The position numbers and the translations under genes were made by a program. The notes beneath the pieces were generated by a model. That model made no database searches and was not told the origin of the DNA. It was given only the letters and a program-made list of their open reading frames with translations. Positions 5,376-6,795 of a DNA stretch of 6,795 bases are shown piece after piece (within the stretch, counting starts at the first letter, position 1; each line of letters starts with the position of its first letter). This DNA comes from Polynucleobacter sp. (GTDB lineage Bacteria; Pseudomonadota; Gammaproteobacteria; Burkholderiales; Burkholderiaceae), in contig JALRCP010000188.1 of NCBI GenBank assembly GCA_023257325.1, positions 1 to 6,795 of the forward strand, written 5' to 3'.

Positions 5376-6281
5376 TTATTCGATGCCTTGCTCACGCAGG
5401 ATGACACGATCATCCGCCCAACCACTTTTGACTTTGACCCAAGTCTCTAGAAATACTTTGCCATCAAAGAGTTTTTCCATATCTTGCCGAGCTTCAGTAG
5501 AAATACGCTTGAGTTTGGCACCCTTCTCACCAATCACCATGGCTTTGTGACTTTCACGATCCACTAAGATTGTGGCCGCAATGCGACGCATAGTACCGTC
5601 CATCTTAAATTGATCAATGATCACTGCACTGGCATACGGCAACTCGTCTCCAGTATGGCGAAAAACTTTTTCTCTAAGAATTTCTGCAGCCAAGAATTTT
5701 TCACTGCGATCCGTCAACATATCTGACTCGTAAATGGCTTCTTGCTCAGGCAAGTAGGGCTCTAAGAAAGTGAGTAAGCGTTTGACATCCTCGTTATTTT
5801 TAGCAGTCATTGGAATGATTTCTGAGAATTCAAACTTCTCACTCATCTCTCGCATGAAAGTGAATAGCTTTTGATCACGGTCTTCTGGAGCATCCGCTCT
5901 GGAGGCAAAAACATCCAACTTATTGGCGAGCAACACCACGGGAATGTTCTTGGGCAAAATTTCCAATACCTGCTCGTCCGCTTTACTCCAGTAACCAGAC
6001 TCCACCACAAACAGAATCACATCCACATCGGCCATGGTCGTTTTGACTGTGCGGTTCATGACCTTGTTCATGGCATTGTTGTATTTGGTCTGAAATCCTG
6101 GTGTGTCAACCAAAATAAACTGTGCTGTGTCTGTGGTGTTCACTCCGAGAATACGATGACGCGTAGTTTGCGCTTTGCGTGAAGTGATACTCACCTTTTG
6201 ACCTACCAAAGCATTGAGCAAAGTCGATTTACCGACGTTGGGTCGACCAACCAGCGCTACGGTTCCGCATCGAAAAGTCAT
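5376..6281 (-). CDS. era: GTPase Era
   Basis: Era is an essential GTPase that binds the 3' end of 16S rRNA and assists maturation of the 30S subunit. At 301 residues it matches the E. coli length. GTPase motifs in order are G1 Gly-Arg-Pro-Asn-Val-Gly-Lys-Ser (12-19), G2 Lys-Ala-Gln-Thr-Thr-Arg (36-41), G3 Asp-Thr-Pro-Gly (59-62), G4 Asn-Lys-Leu-Asp (120-123) and G5 Thr-Ala-Lys (159-161). The C-terminal KH domain (about 200-285) has the RNA-binding loop [10 protein letters not shown] (249-258). AGGA lies 10 bases before the ATG at 6281, a modest ribosome binding site. The gene directly follows rnc, whose product also processes rRNA; this pairing is conserved across proteobacteria. Nothing unusual is visible in the protein. 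Confidence 0.98.
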   Translation of the reverse strand: MTFRCGTVALVGRPNVGKSTLLNALVGQKVSITSRKAQTTRHRILGVNTTDTAQFILVDTPGFQTKYNNAMNKVMNRTVKTTMADVDVILFVVESGYWSKADEQVLEILPKNIPVVLLANKLDVFASRADAPEDRDQKLFTFMREMSEKFEFSEIIPMTAKNNEDVKRLLTFLEPYLPEQEAIYESDMLTDRSEKFLAAEILREKVFRHTGDELPYASAVIIDQFKMDGTMRRIAATILVDRESHKAMVIGEKGAKLKRISTEARQDMEKLFDGKVFLETWVKVKSGWADDRVILREQGIE

Positions 6282-6330
6282 GGTTTAAAGGTCCTAAATA
6301 TTGGTTTGAGTCTTGGGCATTGGATGGATG

Positions 6331-6795
6331 TCACTCAGGTTTTAGTTTGAGATTCATCTGATCTTCCGAAGGATCCTTAGCCGTTACCAATGAAGCTTTC
6401 TTTTTGGTGGCTTTGGTCTTTTTGGGTTTTCTGCCGGATTGTGAAACTATTTTTTGAGCAGCTTCCAAAGAGAGCTTTGCAGCTGCTTGCTCCGCCGCAC
6501 GACGTGAAGCGCCCTTGCCATTCAGAATGATTTTCAGAGTTGGAATCGAGCACTCAACTTCAAACTGTTGGTTGTGAGCAACCCCCGTGGTACCAATCAC
6601 GTTATAGATCGGTAAGGGCAATTGATGCGCTTGCAAATATTCTTGAAGCAAGGTTTTATCGTCTTTACCCAAAGTTCTGGGGTCGACATGCTCCAAAATT
6701 TGTGAATACCATTTTCTGAGAACCTGCTTAGAGGCTTCAAATCCAGAGTCTAAGAAAATGGCACCGACAATCGCTTCAAAGGTATCGGCCAAAAT
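6331..6795 (-). CDS. rnc: Ribonuclease III, C-terminal part (5' end beyond the window)
   Basis: RNase III cleaves double-stranded RNA, separating rRNA precursors and processing some mRNAs. The frame is open at the right edge, leaving 154 residues. It begins inside the catalytic domain at Ile-Leu-Ala-Asp-Thr-Phe-Glu-Ala (1-8 of the fragment), where Asp4 and Glu7 correspond to metal-binding residues of the second catalytic motif (Asp114 and Glu117 in E. coli). The double-stranded RNA-binding domain spans about 46-115, with Leu-Gln-Glu-Tyr-Leu-Gln (50-55), the Gly-x-x-His-x-x-x-Phe pattern (71-78) and Gly-Lys-Gly-Ala-Ser-Arg-Arg-Ala-Ala-Glu-Gln-Ala-Ala-Ala. After it comes a tail of roughly 37 residues, Lys-rich at 122-133, absent from E. 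coli RNase III, which ends soon after this domain. The true start is outside, so total length cannot be judged. Confidence 0.95.
   Translation of the reverse strand: MLADTFEAIVGAIFLDSGFEASKQVLRKWYSQILEHVDPRTLGKDDKTLLQEYLQAHQLPLPIYNVIGTTGVAHNQQFEVECSIPTLKIILNGKGASRRAAEQAAAKLSLEAAQKIVSQSGRKPKKTKATKKKASLVTAKDPSEDQMNLKLKPE

Noticed and set aside
5871..6182. 103-codon plus-strand open frame inside era
   Set aside because: Antisense shadow of the Era GTPase domain.
1..6795. Search for a mobile element, CRISPR array, toxin-antitoxin pair or defence system
   Set aside because: No transposase, integrase, regularly spaced repeats or recognisable toxin or nuclease partner. Apart from the sulfur transporter pair, one barrel protein and one orphan, the window is core metabolism and RNA/DNA maintenance.

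Overview
The window is a core-genome stretch that looks like a betaproteobacterium of the order Burkholderiales, with moderate to low GC (mid-40s per cent by eye). The gene order rnc-era-recO-pdxJ-acpS-nagZ on one strand is the arrangement known from that group. Protein style and base composition would fit Polynucleobacter or a close relative, but that genus call is inference.

Right part (about 2200-6795, minus strand, read right to left). The 3' end of rnc (RNase III) is cut by the window edge. It is followed by era (ribosome-assembly GTPase), recO (recombination mediator), pdxJ (last step of pyridoxine 5'-phosphate synthesis), acpS (holo-ACP synthase) and nagZ (peptidoglycan-recycling beta-N-acetylglucosaminidase). 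Gaps are 49, 9 and 46 bp, then a 4-bp ATGA overlap, then a longer gap before nagZ, so this is very probably one transcription unit. Twenty bases after nagZ comes a predicted outer-membrane beta-barrel protein of the phenol MetA-pathway type, on the same strand.

Middle (about 1026-1446). A small unrecognised plus-strand gene (61 aa) converges on the outer-membrane protein gene. The two stop codons are separated by 42 bp that hold two abutting short inverted repeats. No clear uridine-rich terminator is visible.

Left part (1-1025, minus strand). Two adjacent genes encode the two halves of a YeeE/YedE (TsuA-like, DUF395) inner-membrane transporter, probably for thiosulfate or a related reduced-sulfur compound. 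The second half runs off the left edge. Their upstream region holds the clearest regulatory signal in the window: a TTGACA-18 bp-TATAAT promoter whose -10 box lies inside a 20-bp AT-rich inverted repeat. This layout suggests a strong promoter shut by a repressor, possibly an ArsR-family sulfide/persulfide sensor such as BigR. The repressor itself is not encoded here.

I found no mobile element, CRISPR array, tRNA or rRNA, and no convincing undescribed system. The points most worth a second look are the repressed-looking sulfur-transport promoter, the G-free CAAACCAA-repeat leader in front of nagZ, and the small orphan gene.
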